Made by a program: the position numbers and the translations under genes | DNA from: Chloroflexota bacterium | GTDB lineage: Bacteria; Chloroflexota; Dehalococcoidia; Tepidiformales; Tepidiformaceae | DNA: 6,885 bases | Reading direction: 5' to 3' | NCBI GenBank assembly: GCA_025350285.1 | Contig: JANXYE010000189.1 | Coordinates: 1-6,885, forward strand | The notes under the pieces: model-generated | Database searches by the model: none | The model's input: the letters and a program-made list of their open reading frames with translations, nothing else | Told to the model about the DNA's origin: nothing | Shown: one piece after another, positions 1 to 6,774 of the stretch | How the letters are laid out: every line of letters starts with the position of its first letter | Position numbering within the stretch: the first letter of the stretch is position 1

Positions 1-42
1 CCTTCTTTAGCGTGGCACTAGCATCACGTTAGGAGACTGTTC

Positions 43-477
43 ATGGCAGGCTATTCAGGTACACCACTCCCGAAGAAATTCGGCATGAAACCCGCCGCGG
101 CATTGCGAGTGCTCAACCCACCGGCGGCTTTCTTCATGCAACTCGGCGACCTGACGGCCACGCGGTTCATCGAAGGCGAACAGGACGCCCGGGCGGGCAT
201 GGTCGCTTCTTCGTCGCCGATCGGGCCAGGCTCCACCGCGTTCTGCCCCACGCGATAGCGCGGTTGGCGACGCCGGTGGGCGCTGGGTCGGGCGGCCGAA
301 ACGCTCCTCCGGAGTGGCGACGGATCTCGATGAACCCCACATCCCCGACCTCGGCCTCACCGGCGGCTCGTCCAAAACAAGCTCCGCGCCATCGATGAGA
401 CGTGGTCCGGCCTCCGTTTCGTCTACCGGCTGAGGGATCGACCCGCCCGAAATGCGGCCGATCCCCGCTGGCGCTAG
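43..477 (+). pseudogene. DUF3052-family protein, frameshifted relict
   Basis: A good ribosome site (AGGAG at 31-35, 7 bases before ATG 43) leads into a protein beginning MAGYSGTPLPKKFGMKP, the characteristic start of DUF3052 proteins (function unknown, about 130-150 residues). Frame 1 holds to about 206 and would stop at 256-258. The expected continuation lies in other frames: FFVADRARLHRVLPHAIARL from 207, then GGRWVGRPKRSSGVATDLDE from about 275, then NKLRAIDETWSGLRFVYRLR from 376 back in frame 1, ending at TAG 475-477. The pieces joined in order give a nearly full-length family member of about 130 residues. Each slip equals one missing base and the three sum to minus three. A substitution in the usually conserved WVAWPKR stretch (here WVGRPKR) suggests real decay, but sequencing deletions in GC-rich runs could give the same slips. 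The family assignment is from remembered motifs. Confidence 0.8.
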
Positions 478-500
478 CACTCTAACGGGGAGAGTGCTAA
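474..500 (+). promoter_or_regulatory. CIRCE operator (HrcA binding site)
   Basis: CTAGCACTC (474-482), a 9-base spacer and GAGTGCTAA (492-500) form the CIRCE inverted repeat, matching the consensus TTAGCACTC-N9-GAGTGCTAA at 17 of 18 arm positions; the first base is C instead of T. CIRCE is bound by the HrcA repressor, which is released on heat stress when GroE is titrated by misfolded protein. It lies 46 bases before the groES start, so groES-groEL is very probably HrcA-controlled. A weak -10-like TAATAT (498-503) overlaps the right arm, but no convincing -35 is visible. Confidence 0.95.
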
Positions 501-546
501 TATCCCGCTTGCTAACAACTACGCACTCCTCAGGAGGAACCGTTCC

Positions 547-873
547 ATGGCCGCAAAGGCAGCTCCCGCAACAAAGGCGAAGACCAAGCTGGTCCCACTC
601 GCCGACCGTGTCGTCATTACTCCCCTCAAGCAGGAAGAAGTCACGGCCAGTGGCCTCGTGATTCCTGATACCGTGAAGGAAAAGCCGCAGCAGGGCGAAG
701 TCACCGCCGTCGGCCCCGGCCGCCTGGATGACAATGGCAAGCGCGTCGCGATGGACCTCGGCGTCGGTGACCGCGTGCTCTACGCGAAGTACACCGGCAC
801 CGAGATTAAACTCGATGGCGAGGAATATATCGTCCTGAACGAGAAGGATATTCTCGCCAAGCTCGTCGTCTAA
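547..873 (+). CDS. groES: Co-chaperonin GroES (Cpn10)
   Basis: GroES forms a heptameric lid that caps the GroEL ring in the cytoplasm and closes the folding chamber. The 108-residue product shows the Cpn10 pattern: PLADRVVITPL near residues 17-27, the mobile loop around 28-46 with the GroEL-contacting hydrophobic triplet in GLVIP (36-40), then GEVTAVGPGR (50-59), GDRVLYAKYTGTEI (74-87) and the C-terminal EKDILA. It is about 13 residues longer at the N-terminus than the E. coli protein; this Ala/Lys-rich extension follows directly from the only plausible start, which has AGGAGG at 532-537, nine bases upstream. The gene follows a CIRCE operator and is separated from groEL by 99 bases. All expected family parts are present. 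Confidence 0.98.
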   Translation: MAAKAAPATKAKTKLVPLADRVVITPLKQEEVTASGLVIPDTVKEKPQQGEVTAVGPGRLDDNGKRVAMDLGVGDRVLYAKYTGTEIKLDGEEYIVLNEKDILAKLVV

Positions 874-880
874 ACGCATC

Positions 881-948
881 AGCCGCGGAGACGCTGGCGG
901 CGCGGAGGTTCGACAAGAGTCCTCCGCCAATCCCACGCCTCCGCGGCT
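881..948 (+). other. Nested hairpin in groES-groEL spacer
   Basis: AGCCGCGGAG (881-890) is perfectly complementary to CTCCGCGGCT (939-948), and inside it GCGGAGG (902-908) pairs with CCTCCGC (921-927) around a 12-base loop. The transcript could fold into a two-part, GC-rich stem filling most of the 99-base spacer. There is no T-tract, so it is not a typical intrinsic terminator. Likely roles are mRNA processing or protection, or setting the groES to groEL ratio; this is inferred from structure alone. The groEL ribosome site (GAGG 961-964) lies 12 bases beyond and is itself the left half of a perfect 10-base palindrome, GAGGTACCTC (961-970). Confidence 0.6.
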
Positions 949-951
949 TAG

Positions 952-2595
<1,644 letters not shown>

Positions 2596-2649
2596 CCCTT
2601 TCGCCCTCGGCTGCTAGGCTGAAGGCACAGGTTCAGGTTCTCTCTCCCA

Positions 2650-2682
2650 GAAGACCCCCGGATCGCAAGGCCGGGGGTCTTC
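2650..2682 (+). terminator. Intrinsic-type terminator after groEL
   Basis: A perfect 12-bp stem (GAAGACCCCCGG at 2650-2661 with its complement at 2671-2682) closes a 9-base loop, 54 bases after the groEL stop. The following bases, CGCTTTCGTG, hold only a short T-run, so termination may be weaker than for a classical site, but stem strength and position make it the likely end of the groES-groEL transcript. Confidence 0.85.
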
Positions 2683-2901
2683 GCTTTCGTGTGGACGGCC
2701 GAGAATCCCGCCCGGATCCGGCCGCCCGCTCCTGATCGAGTGCGTAGCGGGAGTCTATCCGGCGGCCCAGGTGGCGAACCAGCGCAGGCTACTTGACGCG
2801 CCGGGAGAGCATCCGGATAGGGGCCCGGGTGTGAGGCTCGTGGGGACGTCGGAAGTATTCGTGACCCGCCCGTCGGCCGTTCGCTCAGCACTCCGCGCTG
2901 G
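2683..2901. other. Intergenic gap, no gene recognised
   Basis: No coding frame here has family character. Two modest inverted repeats are visible: CCCGCT (2725-2730) with AGCGGG (2746-2751), and CTATCCGG (2755-2762) with CCGGATAG (2813-2820) 50 bases apart. The second could close a folded RNA, but I do not recognise an RNA family. The end of the stretch should contain the -35 region of the promoter for the next gene; no good TTGACA match is seen. Confidence 0.5.
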
Positions 2902-2907
2902 TATACT
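2902..2907 (+). promoter_or_regulatory. -10 box TATACT, probable leaderless promoter
   Basis: TATACT matches the bacterial -10 consensus TATAAT at 5 of 6 positions and ends 6 bases before ATG 2914. Transcription would then start at or next to the A of the start codon. No Shine-Dalgarno sequence precedes this ATG, which supports a leaderless mRNA. The -35 is poor (TTCGCT at 2880-2885, 16 bases upstream). Confidence 0.65.
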
Positions 2908-2913
2908 GTGGTC

Positions 2914-3861
2914 ATGTCGTTCACGGACGCTGACCTGCCCGGTTTCCTTGAACTGCTTCGGCAACACCCGGAGTGGCGCGACGCCGTGCGCTATGAACTC
3001 GCTGGCGATTGGCTCCGCCGCGCCGAGAGCGTCGCTCGCAAGGCTGACCAGTGGGAAATCGAAGTAAACGCCCGCTTCGACAAGATCGAGGCGGTCCTGG
3101 ACGCGGCAATCGACGAGATGCGCCGTGCCAACGAACTCTCGGCCGCCCGGTTCGTCGAGATGATGGAACGCTTCGCGAAGTCAGACGAGCTGTTCGCAGC
3201 CATCAACGAGCGGTTCATCGAGGTGGACAAGCGCTTCGACGCCGTTGATGAGCGGTTCGACGCCGTGGACAAGCGGTTCGACGGTATGGATCAGCGCTTC
3301 GACGGCATGGATCAGCGCTTCGACGGCATGGATCGGCGCTTCGACGGTATGGATCAGCGCTTCGACGGCATCGATCACCGGCTCGATAAGATGGACATCC
3401 GCTTCGATCGCATAGACGGGCGCCTTGACAATCTGACCGGCCGCATGGGCAACGTTGAAGGCGGCCAGTACGAGGATCGTTACCACGCCGTCTCCCATCT
3501 CGCCGATCGGTTTGGGCGGCTAGCCGTTGTCTCTCTCGGTGACGTGAGCGAGGTGCTCCACGCCCGTGAGGCCGACGTCATCTCTGGTCAAGAGTTCAAG
3601 ACGCTCGCCTCACTTGACTTCCTCCTTCGAGGCCGGGACGGCAAGGGCCCCGATGCGCTGATTGTGTACGTCGCTCTCGAAGTGTCCATGACGGTCGCTG
3701 CCTCCGACATTCGCCGGGCGGCCGAAAGAGCCGCGGTGCTCCGAAAGGCGGGCCTCGACGCGCGCGCGTTCGTAGGTGGTCGCTCGATGCCATCGCAGTT
3801 GCGTCCGCTGGCGGACGAACTGGCTGTCACCCTGCTGCTTGACCAGGACGAGGCGGCTTAG
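2914..3861 (+). CDS. Coiled-coil protein with PD-(D/E)XK-like C-terminal domain
   Basis: This 315-residue protein (from ATG 2914; an in-frame GTG lies at 2908) has three parts. Residues 1-95 are charged and helical. Residues 100-176 are eleven heptads of the type R-F-D-G-M-D-Q, with hydrophobic residues at 3-4 spacing, a strong coiled-coil prediction. Residues about 185-315 form an alpha/beta domain with LDFLL (D235), a short glycine-rich turn, then VALEVSMTV (E256-V-S258) and an RRAAERAAVLRKAGLDA helix. That resembles PD-(D/E)XK-fold domains seen behind such coiled coils in Chloroflexota and cyanobacteria, but with Ser where the E-x-K lysine should be, so it may bind rather than cut DNA. No signal peptide is seen, so it is probably cytoplasmic. 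ATG 2914 was preferred for its position 6 bases after TATACT. It sits 36 bases upstream of an Uma2-family gene; precise function is unknown. Confidence 0.8.
   Translation: MSFTDADLPGFLELLRQHPEWRDAVRYELAGDWLRRAESVARKADQWEIEVNARFDKIEAVLDAAIDEMRRANELSAARFVEMMERFAKSDELFAAINERFIEVDKRFDAVDERFDAVDKRFDGMDQRFDGMDQRFDGMDRRFDGMDQRFDGIDHRLDKMDIRFDRIDGRLDNLTGRMGNVEGGQYEDRYHAVSHLADRFGRLAVVSLGDVSEVLHAREADVISGQEFKTLASLDFLLRGRDGKGPDALIVYVALEVSMTVAASDIRRAAERAAVLRKAGLDARAFVGGRSMPSQLRPLADELAVTLLLDQDEAA
3211..3441 (+). repeat. Eleven 21-bp tandem repeats encoding heptads
   Basis: Units start with an Arg codon at 3211 and recur every 21 bases to 3421. The central five (3274-3378) are nearly identical: the units at 3295, 3316 and 3337 differ from one another by only one or two bases, including at silent positions. 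The outer units keep the protein pattern R-[FL]-D-x-[MVI]-D-x but have diverged in DNA. The near-identity of the centre indicates recent expansion by slippage or unequal recombination. The exact 21-base period keeps the reading frame and the coiled-coil register. Confidence 0.95.
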
Positions 3862-3884
3862 CACGCACCGGCCCGCGAATGCCG

Positions 3885-3890
3885 TACCAT
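3885..3890 (+). promoter_or_regulatory. TACCAT box, possible leaderless promoter
   Basis: TACCAT fits the TANNNT form of a -10 element (4 of 6 to TATAAT) and ends 7 bases before ATG 3898, which has no Shine-Dalgarno site. The arrangement copies that in front of the gene at 2914. The 36-base gap to the upstream stop also allows simple co-transcription. Confidence 0.45.
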
Positions 3891-3897
3891 TCCCGCC

Positions 3898-4458
3898 ATG
3901 GTGATGGAAGCGGTCGCGGTCCGGCGCTTGACACTCTCCGAGTTCCTTGCGCGGCCTGAAACGGAGCCGGCGAGCGAACTCATCGACGGAGAGGTGGTTC
4001 AGAAGCCTGTGCCTCGGATCGAACACAACTTCCCGGTCGGGAACCTCTACCTCCGGCTCTTCGCCCACCCTGCCACTTCCGCTGGGATAGCGCTGACTGA
4101 GCAAGGCCTCCCCTATCCCGGTTCGGAGATGGGCAACCTGCGCGTGCCGGACCTCGTCTTTTTCGCGGCCGGACGTGAGATTCCCGACGAAGGATATCCG
4201 TCCGAGCCCCCGGACCTTGCGGTCGAGGTGCGCTCTCGCGGTCAGACCCTGCGCAGTCTCCAGCAGAAGCTCGCGTTCCTCAGGCAAGCGGGCACGGTCT
4301 GCACCCTGCTTGTCGATCCTCAGCGCAAATCGGTCGAGGTCGATGACGGCCAGCATCACTTCACGGTGCTCGCCGAAGATGAAGTTGTCCTGGAGTCGCT
4401 GGGAGGGTTCGCGTTCAAGGTGATAGACCTCTTCCGCCGTCCACGACCTCCGCGCTGA
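3898..4458 (+). CDS. Uma2 family (DUF820) PD-(D/E)XK nuclease-like protein
   Basis: The 186-residue product has the order of elements typical of Uma2/DUF820 proteins: an N-terminal LTLSEFLARPE helix, LIDGEVV (E32), a central RVPDLVFFA strand (P84, D85), PPDLAVEVRS (E110) and a following helix with K124 in QQKLAFLRQAG, then TLLVDPQRKSVEV. D85, E110 and the x-R position after E-V form the PD-(D/E)XK-like core; many family members have a residue other than Lys there. Family length is usually 180-200, so the gene looks complete. Uma2 proteins are abundant in cyanobacteria, Chloroflexota and Planctomycetota, and their biological role is not settled; a nuclease activity is inferred from fold. No signal peptide is present. 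It follows another PD-(D/E)XK-like gene by 36 bases. No Shine-Dalgarno site precedes ATG 3898, and an in-frame ATG at 3904 is an alternative start. Confidence 0.88.
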   Translation: MVMEAVAVRRLTLSEFLARPETEPASELIDGEVVQKPVPRIEHNFPVGNLYLRLFAHPATSAGIALTEQGLPYPGSEMGNLRVPDLVFFAAGREIPDEGYPSEPPDLAVEVRSRGQTLRSLQQKLAFLRQAGTVCTLLVDPQRKSVEVDDGQHHFTVLAEDEVVLESLGGFAFKVIDLFRRPRPPR

Positions 4459-4841
4459 GACAAATGGGTGCTCGTCCATGAGTTCCCGAGCCCAGCCGGG
4501 CTCCACCAGCTCGGCGCGTGGAACCGGGCCGTAACCTTTCGCGACCGCCGGCGGATATACGGGCTGAAACATCTGTCCGTCCGAGGCGCTTGTAACACCC
4601 CGGCCGGATGGGTCGCAAGGAAAGCTTGATGCGTCCCTGGCGGCGCTGAGTGTCCCACGCCCAAACCCACCCCTCCCTGGCCCGGCAATCCTGGCGTGCC
4701 ACCGCGCGGCGCAAGCTTGCTCTCCTCACGACCCTGAAAGGAGCGTCCTTCGAGCCGCAAATCGCCACGCCCGCCGCGGACGCCCGTCCCGGCCCATCCC
4801 GTGCCCGGCGTTTGATCGCCAGGACGAAGAGGAGAGAACCC
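4459..4841. other. 383-base intergenic region, likely promoter/leader of export cluster
   Basis: No convincing gene is seen. A 6-bp hairpin, GAGCCC/GGGCTC (4488-4503, loop of 4), lies 30 bases after the Uma2 stop and has no T-tract, so it is at best a weak terminator. A 6-codon frame, MRPWRR (4629-4649), has AAGGAA six bases ahead and may be chance. From about 4650 to 4820 the + strand is strikingly C-rich and G-poor in places. A frame open from GTG 4650 joins the downstream gene, but it carries no signal-like start and is treated as untranslated leader. No clear -35/-10 pair was found. Confidence 0.5.
4829..4834 (+). promoter_or_regulatory. Ribosome binding site fixing the 4842 start
   Basis: GAGGAG ends 7 bases before ATG 4842. 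This strong site decides the start in favour of ATG 4842 over the in-frame GTG at 4650, which would add 64 residues ahead of the signal-like segment. The same 7-base spacing precedes the next two genes. Confidence 0.85.
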
Positions 4842-5420
4842 ATGTCCCTGCGCGCAACGACCATGCGCAAAGTGTTCGCCGGCGTCACCGTCACGTCGCT
4901 AGCCGGTGTCGCCATCTTCGGCGGAGTCTTCGCCTGGAAGACCTCTGACTATGCGAAGGGCGCCGCCCTTGTCGGCAAGAACAGCTTCGAGGTGCGCTAT
5001 GCGCCCAACTGCAATCTTCCTGGGCCCCTGGAGACGCCTCTGATCGATACCGAAGGGGACGCCGTCCCAATCCCGTGCCTCACGCTTATCGGCTACAACG
5101 GCGTCACAACCCGCGTCGGCAAGGGCGTCGGCGCGAACAACGGCAACTTCAAGATCCAGGTCGTTGGCGGTCGCGTGGGCGTCCGTGCCCTTTCCGATGA
5201 GGGCCGCGAATGCAAGCCCGCCCACTTCTCCGGCCAGGTGAGGCTCCTCAACCCCGGGGAGATCATCCCGCCCGGCGGCGAAGGTGGCGCCTTCTACGCC
5301 TTCCTGAACGTCAACCGGGATGCTCCGGCCGACTGTCAGGGCGAAATCGTCTACTACAAGGTCGTTATCGAGGCGGAGAATCCGCAGCCAACGGCCGCCG
5401 AAGCCGAGCCGGTGGAATAA
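4842..5420 (+). CDS. Secreted/surface protein with SipW-type N-terminal signal
   Basis: This 192-residue protein has a charged start (R4, R9, K10), a hydrophobic segment at about 11-31 ending in GGVFA, and the post-membrane motif WKTSDYAKGAALVG (32-45). This layout is that of the substrates of SipW-type signal peptidases (TasA/camelysin style), and V29-x-A31 would be a good cleavage site, leaving a mature protein starting at W32. The mature part is glycine- and valine-rich, probably beta-sheet, with four cysteines (C57, C79, C124, C165) that could make two disulfides, and a FSGQVRLLNPGEIIPPGGEG stretch (129-148). A short acidic tail ends in EPVE. It is the first gene of a cluster with a SipW-type peptidase 84 bases downstream, which is presumably its processing enzyme. 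The mature domain is not a family I can name; a fibre or envelope subunit is inferred. Confidence 0.8.
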   Translation: MSLRATTMRKVFAGVTVTSLAGVAIFGGVFAWKTSDYAKGAALVGKNSFEVRYAPNCNLPGPLETPLIDTEGDAVPIPCLTLIGYNGVTTRVGKGVGANNGNFKIQVVGGRVGVRALSDEGRECKPAHFSGQVRLLNPGEIIPPGGEGGAFYAFLNVNRDAPADCQGEIVYYKVVIEAENPQPTAAEAEPVE

Positions 5421-5444
5421 CCCTCGCTCTTGAACATGGCTCCC

Positions 5445-5477
5445 GCTCCGGGGCGATCCCCGATACCGCCCCGGAGC
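5445..5477 (+). other. Intercistronic hairpin before the signal peptidase gene
   Basis: GCTCCGGGGCG (5445-5455) and its exact complement (5467-5477) form an 11-bp GC-rich stem with an 11-base loop, 24 bases after the upstream stop and 15 bases before the ribosome site of the next gene. No T-run follows, so it could be a partial terminator, an RNA-decay barrier protecting the upstream message, or both. Any of these would make more secreted protein than peptidase. Confidence 0.7.
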
Positions 5478-5492
5478 CCCCTATCAACGGCT

Positions 5493-5497
5493 GGAGG
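5493..5497 (+). promoter_or_regulatory. Ribosome binding site fixing the 5505 start
   Basis: GGAGG ends 7 bases before ATG 5505. It selects this start over the in-frame ATG at 5430, which has no such site and would read through the intercistronic hairpin. Confidence 0.85.
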
Positions 5498-5504
5498 CCA
5501 TCGC

Positions 5505-6098
5505 ATGACGATTCTCACTCCAACGCGGTCCGCCCCGCCCGTGCGCGTGGGCTGGCTCCGCCCTGCCGCAACGGTGGTGGGCGCCCTCGCGCTTGGCACT
5601 CTCGCCGGGTGCGTCATCCTGGCGGTCGTCGCGACGCGCCTCTTTGGCTACCAGGTTCTGACCGTGAGCTCGGACAGCATGGCGCCAGCCCTCTCGCCCT
5701 GCGCCCTCATCGTCGTGAAGCCGGCCGCAATGCACGACATCAAGCCGGGCGATGTGGTCCTCTTCGAAAGCGGCGGAGACCACATCCCCACCGTCCATCG
5801 TGTCGTTGGCGTCAATGAGATCGAAACGCGCTTCACTGATCGCGCGAGCGGTTCGGTGGACAGCTCGATCGAATATCGCCTCGTGACGAGGGGCGACAAC
5901 AACCCGTCTCCCGACCCGCGGGACGTGGCGGCGGAACAGCTGCGGGGCGAAGTCTGGTTCTCCATCCCGCACGCCGGGGCTCTCGGCAACTCCGCGCTCT
6001 CCGCCGTGCTGGCGCTCGTACTCATCCTCGCGGTCGCCGGCTGGGTCGCCTGGGAAGTCGCGCTGCGGCTGCGGCGCCGCCATCAGCTCTCACCGTAA
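5505..6098 (+). CDS. Signal peptidase I, SipW/archaeal type
   Basis: Signal peptidase I cuts signal peptides from exported proteins at the outer face of the membrane. The 197-residue product has a first membrane segment at about 21-45, then the catalytic box VSSDSMAPAL with nucleophile S58, KPGDVVLF (80-87), TVHRVVGV with H98, and TRGDNNPSPDPRDV with D131 and D137. A second membrane segment lies at about 164-186, with a basic tail RLRRRHQLSP. The His in the second box, where standard bacterial enzymes use Lys, puts it in the Ser-His(-Asp) group of Bacillus SipW, archaeal and ER peptidases. Two membrane segments flanking the domain also fit that group. It sits between two genes whose products share a post-membrane motif, so it is probably dedicated to them, as SipW is to TasA. 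The gene to 6130 follows after 31 bases. Which Asp completes the site is not settled from sequence alone. Confidence 0.92.
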   Translation: MTILTPTRSAPPVRVGWLRPAATVVGALALGTLAGCVILAVVATRLFGYQVLTVSSDSMAPALSPCALIVVKPAAMHDIKPGDVVLFESGGDHIPTVHRVVGVNEIETRFTDRASGSVDSSIEYRLVTRGDNNPSPDPRDVAAEQLRGEVWFSIPHAGALGNSALSAVLALVLILAVAGWVAWEVALRLRRRHQLSP

Positions 6099-6117
6099 CG
6101 CCACCACTCGGCCCGTC

Positions 6118-6122
6118 AGGAG
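6118..6122 (+). promoter_or_regulatory. Ribosome binding site fixing the 6130 start
   Basis: AGGAG ends 7 bases before ATG 6130. An ATG at 6125 is only 2 bases away and in another frame, so spacing selects 6130. The 7-base spacing equals that of the two preceding genes. Confidence 0.8.
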
Positions 6123-6129
6123 TCATGAG

Positions 6130-6774
6130 ATGCTTCGCATGCCAGCAACCAACGCCACCCTCCTCCGGGCACTCGGCCTCGGCGCGGTCCTCGGGACTGG
6201 AGGCCTCGGCGTCCTCGTCTTTTCGCTCGCCACCACGAACGCGGCCTCCAGATGGCAGACCGGCGATGAGGCGACCGGCGCGGCCATCGTCGGCGCCGCG
6301 CCTCGGACGAGCGTCACCAGCGCCTCGTTGCCCAAACCGGCGCTTGATGCCCCGGCACCGGAGAAGAGTGCCCCTCCGACGGAGGCGGCCACACCGCCTC
6401 CCACCGCCACGCTCGAGTCCCCGACTCCGACGTCTTCGGCTACCCCAACCCCATCCGCGTCCGCGCGGACAACCAAGACACCCGGTCCGGCCGCGACGGC
6501 CACCCCGAAGCTCAATTCGCCGGCCACGAAGTCCGGTGAGGATCCGCCGCCGGCGCCGCCGGTCGTCGCGCCCGAACTCAGGCCGGTCCCGCTGCCCTCG
6601 ACTGTGGTGGCGGCCCCATCAGCGACCGCGACCACTCCACCCCCGGGAGCGCCGAAGCCGCCGCCTTCGGCGAGCCGGGCACCAGCGAAGGTCCCGCCGG
6701 AACCGGTCCCAACGAGGCCAAACACGCTCCCGCCGGCCGCGAAGGAGGCCCTCGCGTCGCTCGAGCCGAAGTAG
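6130..6774 (+). CDS. Membrane-anchored or secreted Pro/Thr/Ser/Ala-rich protein
   Basis: This 214-residue protein has an N-terminal hydrophobic segment at about 11-35 after R3 and R13, then WQTGDEATGAAIVG (42-55), which matches the post-membrane motif of the protein at 4842 in 9 of 14 positions. The rest (about 58-205) is low-complexity, dominated by Pro, Ala, Thr and Ser with scattered Lys, Arg and Glu, and has no cysteine or globular pattern. Such sequences are extended and often glycosylated in surface proteins, so a stalk, spacer or wall-spanning role is plausible. It ends in KEALASLEPK without a sorting motif or second membrane segment. If the upstream peptidase cuts near A38-A39 it would be released; otherwise the N-terminus anchors it. 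It is the last gene of the cluster, 31 bases after the peptidase gene. The composition prevents assigning homologues; function is unknown. Confidence 0.75.
   Translation: MLRMPATNATLLRALGLGAVLGTGGLGVLVFSLATTNAASRWQTGDEATGAAIVGAAPRTSVTSASLPKPALDAPAPEKSAPPTEAATPPPTATLESPTPTSSATPTPSASARTTKTPGPAATATPKLNSPATKSGEDPPPAPPVVAPELRPVPLPSTVVAAPSATATTPPPGAPKPPPSASRAPAKVPPEPVPTRPNTLPPAAKEALASLEPK

Noticed and set aside
2740..2860. Signal-recognition-particle RNA or another known small RNA in the gap after groEL
   Set aside because: Fragments such as TTGACGCGCCGGGA recall parts of the 4.5S RNA, but the conserved GGAAG...AGCAGC tip motif is absent.
3211..3441. CRISPR array
   Set aside because: The 21-bp units are directly joined without spacers and lie in frame inside a coding region.
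3610..4572. Open frame of 320 codons on the - strand across the end of the coiled-coil gene and the Uma2 gene, beginning MFQPVYPPAVAKGYGPVP
   Set aside because: Most of it lies opposite two well-supported genes. The first about 38 residues (4459-4572) look somewhat protein-like and could be a relict, but no family was recognised and no ribosome site precedes the ATG.
4650..4841. 64-residue N-terminal extension of the secreted protein from GTG 4650
   Set aside because: It would bury the signal-like segment, has no ribosome site, and a strong GAGGAG lies 7 bases before ATG 4842.
5430..5504. 25-residue extension of the signal peptidase from ATG 5430
   Set aside because: It lacks a ribosome site and reads through the intercistronic hairpin; GGAGG is placed correctly for ATG 5505.
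5601..5612. LAGC (residues 33-36 of the signal peptidase) as a lipoprotein lipobox
   Set aside because: The hydrophobic run continues well past the cysteine, so this is the middle of a membrane segment, and the protein is a clear membrane peptidase.
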